From Echinometra lucunter (lineage: Eukaryota > Echinodermata > Echinoidea > Camarodonta > Echinometridae), in assembly GCA_029962745.1 (NCBI GenBank), contig CM057156.1, positions 33,176,027 to 33,240,026 of the forward strand: 64,000 nt of DNA. The letters are read 5' to 3'. The translations under genes and the position numbers were made by a program. The notes below the pieces were generated by a model. The model did no database searches. It was not told where the DNA came from and saw only the letters and a list, made by a program, of their open reading frames with translations. Positions 58,935-64,000 of the stretch are shown in pieces. Numbering within the stretch: the first letter of the stretch is position 1; the number at the start of each line of letters is the position of its first letter.

Positions 58935-61900
58935 GTAAGTCGCATGGATTGGTTGAGCTTTAAAACTTTAAGGAATATGTGGGAAATTGGCGGATTGAGG
59001 TGAAAAACAGGATTCCTACATACGAGTGGAATGTGCTTAATATTGCTTGTGAATGAATGGTTGAATGACTGAATAAATGTGGATACATTTACTGTTAGAA
59101 CTAGAAACTTTTGCCAGCAAGAGCCACTCTGTGGACTAAAAACTTTAACAATTTGTAGAAATTCATTGTTGTGTAAGTTGAGATTGCATTGTCTTACAGC
59201 ATAAAACTTTTATGAATTCTAAACTAATTCATAACTCTTTCATGCTCCTTTAAGTTTCTGGCTAGTAAATACATCATGGCCAATGTCTTCTTTCATATTT
59301 GTATCCATGACTAAAGATTTAATAGAAACCTCCTCTGTCCCTGTGACTTTCATTACCACTGCATTACACTATTCATTTTCATCTTACATTATTTGTGTTG
59401 GATTTGTGACATGGTATCCGTTGATTATTAATGTTCCGGTAATGTTTACTGCTCAGCAGTTTCCCTTTCTCTACAGTGATGAATTATACTCTAACAGAGT
59501 TTCATCATTGATTACAAAAATATGTGGGCTAAATATTATCAAAAATTCAGTACATCAGTAATAACCTTCACACCAGAGTCACTATTGAAAATCCTGAATC
59601 ACTTTACAAGACCTCTCAAAATGGCAGCTCCCTTGGGTCTGGCCTAAGTCTTATACATAATCTCCAAATGTGGGGGTTGTTTTTAGGATGGAGCAGTTTT
59701 CATCTGATGTGAGAGAGCATGGGTGTATGTGTATTTGAAGGTCACATTAAATTGTATTATAGGTTTGATAATATGAATATGCAGCGGAGCTTGAAATCCC
59801 CTAAGATTTCTTGTGTGACTATCAAAGAAAGAGTTCAATTGAACTTGAGGATAATGTCTTGCTTATCTGCAGTGTTTATGATAAACTTGAGTTCTGGTCA
59901 GGCAATTGCAATGTGGTTCAAAGCGATGGGGAAAGATTGATTAAAGTTGTTGTTGTCTAGTTGATATGTCACCGGACTGTGGATCTCGTGGTCCAAGTTT
60001 GAATCCTGCTTTGGCACTAATGTCCTTTGGCAAGATATTAATCTGGGCTAGCACTATGAGTGTCCTTGGATGGTGTGCTCTGTAAGTTTTCACCATTATT
60101 ATTATCATTATAAATCTACATTTGCCAATCGTCACCCAGGATACCTGGTGGGCTGCGAAAGTCATTGTGATTTGTTTAGCATTGTGAGGACCTGTAAAAT
60201 GGCGCCTGGCTAGAATGCTCCCTCGGGAGTGGAGAAGGTGCATGCGTTGTGTGTGGGCAAGCCTGAATGCGATGACCGGGTGATAATATTTCTGTAAAGT
60301 GCCAAGAGACATCAGAGAGATGTATTAGGCACTATAAAGATCCAAAATATTATTATTATTATTATCAAATAGTAAGTAAAATTGGTATTTAACCTGGGAT
60401 TTTAAAGTAATCATGACAAGAGATCCAACTCAGTCTTGTTGAATAAGTAAGAGCATACTTTCAACTTCCAGATTTGTATTGATCTTTTGCGTTGCTAAAC
60501 AATTCCAAAACAATAATGAGCAAGTCTTTTATCTGTACATAATACAAAAATTTCAAAAAATGTATTTAATGCCTTTGGTTATCCCTCCCATTATCTAAAC
60601 TCAGCAGTGAAAATTAAACTACATGGTCACATGCAGTGGTTTTATCTTATGTAGAGATGTTAAACCATTGAGGAATATGTACGGTTATCTATCAAGCTTT
60701 GAGATCCTGATCATCAAAAGTTGTTTGTGAAAACTAATTTTGATTTTACCATTCGTAAGAGTGTTTTTTTAATTTTTAATTTTTTATTATCTGGAGTAGA
60801 TGTAAAAGCATTGAGTTTTGCTCATTAAATGGAAGCGTTGTTTCTTTTACACAAATCCGAACATTAGTCATTTAATAACAATTTTGTTCTGAAGTTGTAC
60901 AGATTTTGGTTTATTATGACTTCTAATAAAGTTTTAACACTGTGTAGGAGTTTTTAATGTTGCTTTGATGTTATCAGAAGTAGATGTAGAAGTTGAGGTT
61001 TTCTCATTTAATGAAGGCATTCTTTCTTTTCTGTCTTACCAATTTGAAGCTTAATTAGTTGAGGTTTTGTTTCAAGTTTGTAAAAATTTCAGTGTAAACT
61101 GATCTACGTTTTACAACTCATTGCATTGTTGCAATAGTGGTTTTAACTTGATGTGAGGAAAGTGCAAAAAGATTGAGGGTCTGCCTTGCCTTGGAACAGT
61201 TTGCGAAAGTAGTTTGGCACTGTGAATAAAATCCTGTTTAATGTAAAAGGTTAACTTGTCCTTTCAGGCAGATCTGAATTATTTTTAAAACATATTTTGA
61301 GGAGCAATTAATCCATTTTACTGCTGGAGTTTCCTTGTTTTTAATAAGACTTACTTTTGTTGGAAGGTAATCTCATGCTTCTTGAAGGCTTAATTTATAC
61401 AGTTGCATAGCATGTTATCAGTAATGCAACCCACACTGTAGGGTGGAATGTGTCGGAAATATTAATACAGTGTGGTTTCTTTTAGAATACTGATTTATTA
61501 TGGAATGAAATTTGTAGCATGCAAGGTTTTATTTATGGTGTCACATGAAAGAATTCACCCTAGACTCTGCTGGGATTTAGACAGGTTCAGTGTGTGCTGT
61601 ATACACATCACCTACCCACTCACTCAAGGATAAAGTCAACGAGGGAATTGACTGATATCCCATGCTTCAGAGCTAAATGCTTCAACCCCCCTCCATATCT
61701 CTCCCACTTCACAAGTCATAGGCATTCCCTTGTGAAGTGATTGGACAGCTCTGTCGGTAGGACATCGTCTTCAGCCGAATAACACCTTCCAAAGAGATAA
61801 AATCCATTAAGTCCCAGGGAAATGTAATTCGTTGTGTATGTTTGAAATCAAATTAATGTGAGCCAAGTGAGAATAATTACTAGGCACGAAGGAGAGGGAT

Positions 61901-64000
61901 CGTCAGGTCTGCCGAATCGCGATTAATTGCGATCCGCTTCGGATTCTCCCTGGAGAATTTGGGAGAGTTGTTGCCACAGCAGGGAGATTGAGAAGCTGAT
62001 TTTATCTGATTTACGTGGATTTGAGCTGCCGTGATGTTCCAATTTGCTCAAGCCAATTGGTCGTGGAGAAGAGGTCTAGTTTGATCAAACAATCTGTAGA
62101 TAGGTTTCAGAGGATGTTTCATTGCTCAGGGGCAGTTTTTTGGTGTTCGGTGTGAATCAGGATGTAACACTTTAACACATTGCCTACTTGAACCAAGAGG
62201 CCCCTGTATTAAGCCTATGGGATTACAGAATTTGAGTGGTCAGCAGGTTAATATAGGAAATCGTACTTGCTGAACATTCTTGTGCTCTCTTGGTAAGTAG
62301 ATTATCTTTACTTCTACTGGTCAGTTGCACATGTATAACTACTTTTTCTGAAATATTATTCTTCTTTGTTATTTCAAGATGTGTAATTGATAATAGTTAT
62401 AGTATGGATAATGCTTGTAATAAGGATGATCATTAATATTTATGTAGAATGTGATGAACTGTTTTATGTGAATAGAAGTGAAAAGGGGAGAAATTCAAGA
62501 AGCAACTTGATATCATTTTGATTTATGCAACGTTTAATTGCGAAAATATTAACTAAGTACACTTTCTCATAATTCATATTTTTTTCATGAGCAGGATTCC
62601 TTTGATTTTTTCAACAAAAAATTTCATGTTTTGCCTAGCTTATCTTTAAATGATCTAAGAAAAGTGCTATGACTGGTGGATAGTGACTCTGTGCTATTTG
62701 CAGCTCACATTTCTCTTGAGAAAAGACATAGAATCTCTTTCTCTAGACAGATGGATTATGTAGATAACAACCTGTTAAGCTTGCCAAGTATGGTCTCTAA
62801 CAAATTCCTTATCTGTATCGGCACAAAATAAGCCGCCTGATGTAGTAACCTGTATGCAGACATATATAATGTATCCCCTTTTCTCTTGCATAAATGGGTA
62901 GACTGAGGGAAGAGATTTAATTATCTTCTGAGAGCATCACCTTTTTACCTAGCTCCTACATAAAAGGAGTAAAAGTAAAGCTGGGTGAAAACAAGTTGAG
63001 AATATGAAAATGGATAGAAATATAGTCGTATAAAGGACAAAGGCAACAAGAGAATGGAGAAGAGATGGGGAATATGAAAATGGATAGAAAATGTAGGCAT
63101 TTCTATAATCATGAGATTAACCAGAGGGTGCAGAATTGCAATATGCATTAAGCTGCGATGCTCCCTAGGCGTTGTGCATTAGTGGGATCTTGGTAAGATA
63201 AGGGAATTTTTGCATCCAGTGTGATGTTTTAGAAGATTGGTATAATTAAAGGAGCAGTGTCTCATATTGTAATGTGGATTAGGGATAATTGAACTTTTTA
63301 GGATTATATTCAGAATGGTTTGTCATGTGAGCTAGAGGTTTGTTACGTCATGCGTAGTCTAAGCCATTCTGGCTTATAAAAGGATACAAATTTGTTGACT
63401 TTCAGGAAAATTTCACCGTTTGAATAATCAAAGCCAGTCACGAACGTATTGGGGGAAAATATAAATGGTAATATAAATGTTGAAGGTCACACTCAGTTGT
63501 TCTACAGTATATCTATTTTTAAAGAATATTGATCGTGGCTGAAGAAGATTGTTTGTAGTACCCTGGGAGGAAATGGCAGTAGCAGAGATGTTAAATGAGT
63601 TCATCTTTTCTTTCCCTAAGATCAATATGATTGTAATGATTAATCGAGAATTATCTGCAACTTTTTTTCCCCAAATTGTAATTTGAAATATGAAAGCATG
63701 TCAAGTCCAATCGTATTCTTAACATAATTGCTGCTATCATAGATAAACCTGAGCTCTGGTCATGCAATTACAATGTGAAAGAAACTAATTCATAGCAATT
63801 TGGAAATGTTGATAATTAGTAAATAAAAATTAGTGTATATGCTGAGGTTTTGAAATCATTACAGTGATAGGAAATTGATACAGTCTTGCTGAAAATACAT
63901 TCACTGCACATAGAAAAGGGTATATGGCATGACATACAAATGTTTCATCTGTTCGGAGCCAAAAGAGCAGTAGCTCATATCATTTTATACAGACTTAACG
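58935..64000 (+). other. Intron 6, start only
   Basis: AT-rich DNA with one SINE (59945-60365). A somewhat GC-richer stretch at 61600-62110 holds homeobox-like TTAATTG, CCAATTGG and TTATCTG words but no exon signal. No acceptor with a fitting frame was found before the window ends. Confidence 0.5.
59945..60365 (+). mobile_element. tRNA-derived SINE, fullest copy
   Basis: The head has GTCTAGTTGATATGTC and a degenerate B-box (AGTTTGAATCCTG). The body follows in order: ACTAATGTCCTTTGGCAAGA, GCCAATCGTCACCCAGG, GCGAAAGTCATTGTGA, GGAGTGGAGAAGGTGCAT, AAGTGCCAAGAGACATCAG. The tail is (ATT)n. An extra 70 bp at 60040-60115 with ATTATTATTATC may be a later insertion. Confidence 0.7.

Overview
The window reads as nuclear DNA of an echinoid, most likely a sea urchin. 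It is AT-rich, gene-sparse and full of ATGTACATGT-like words, with long introns, short spliced exons, many fold-back DNA transposons, tRNA-derived SINEs and long trinucleotide microsatellites. Nothing prokaryotic was seen: no operons, rRNA or CRISPR. The organism call is an inference from repeat style and from one recognisable gene.

One gene can be supported. Six plus-strand exons (12437-12761, 24279-24524, 34007-34044, 38318-38468, 58132-58262, 58751-58934) have canonical GT/AG borders and join in perfect phase (1, 1, 0, 1, 0, 1) into 358 codons with no stop. From residue 193 the product matches the amino-terminal region of the vertebrate Rho exchange factors AKAP13 (AKAP-Lbc) and ARHGEF28 (p190RhoGEF). 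The catalytic DH-PH part must lie downstream, because exon 6 ends in an open phase-1 donor. The urchin frame carries about 190 extra residues ahead of the methionine that aligns with the vertebrate start, including RRxS-type basophilic kinase sites and a Ser-Pro-rich stretch.

Layout. 1-12.4 kb: upstream DNA with SINE and fold-back elements, a long (AAT)n tract, a 0.75 kb element built of 150-bp units and a decayed LINE reverse transcriptase. 12.4-24.3 kb: exon 1 and intron 1. 24.3-34.0 kb: exon 2 and intron 2, with a long fold-back element close behind exon 2 and a 1 kb element carrying a dead THAP domain. 34.0-38.5 kb: exons 3 and 4 around an intron with nested elements. 38.5-58.1 kb: a 19.7 kb intron with two inverted piggyBac-like MITEs, SINEs and microsatellites. 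58.1-64 kb: exons 5 and 6 and the start of the next intron.

The most unusual points are the cohort of fold-back families that all sit in TTAA target sites, one with an in-frame THAP relic (the combination known from Kolobok transposons); nested insertions that show the empty target site; and decayed copies of exon edges lying next to three of the six exons. No new multi-gene system was found. All matches to known families are from memory and reading by eye, with no search run.
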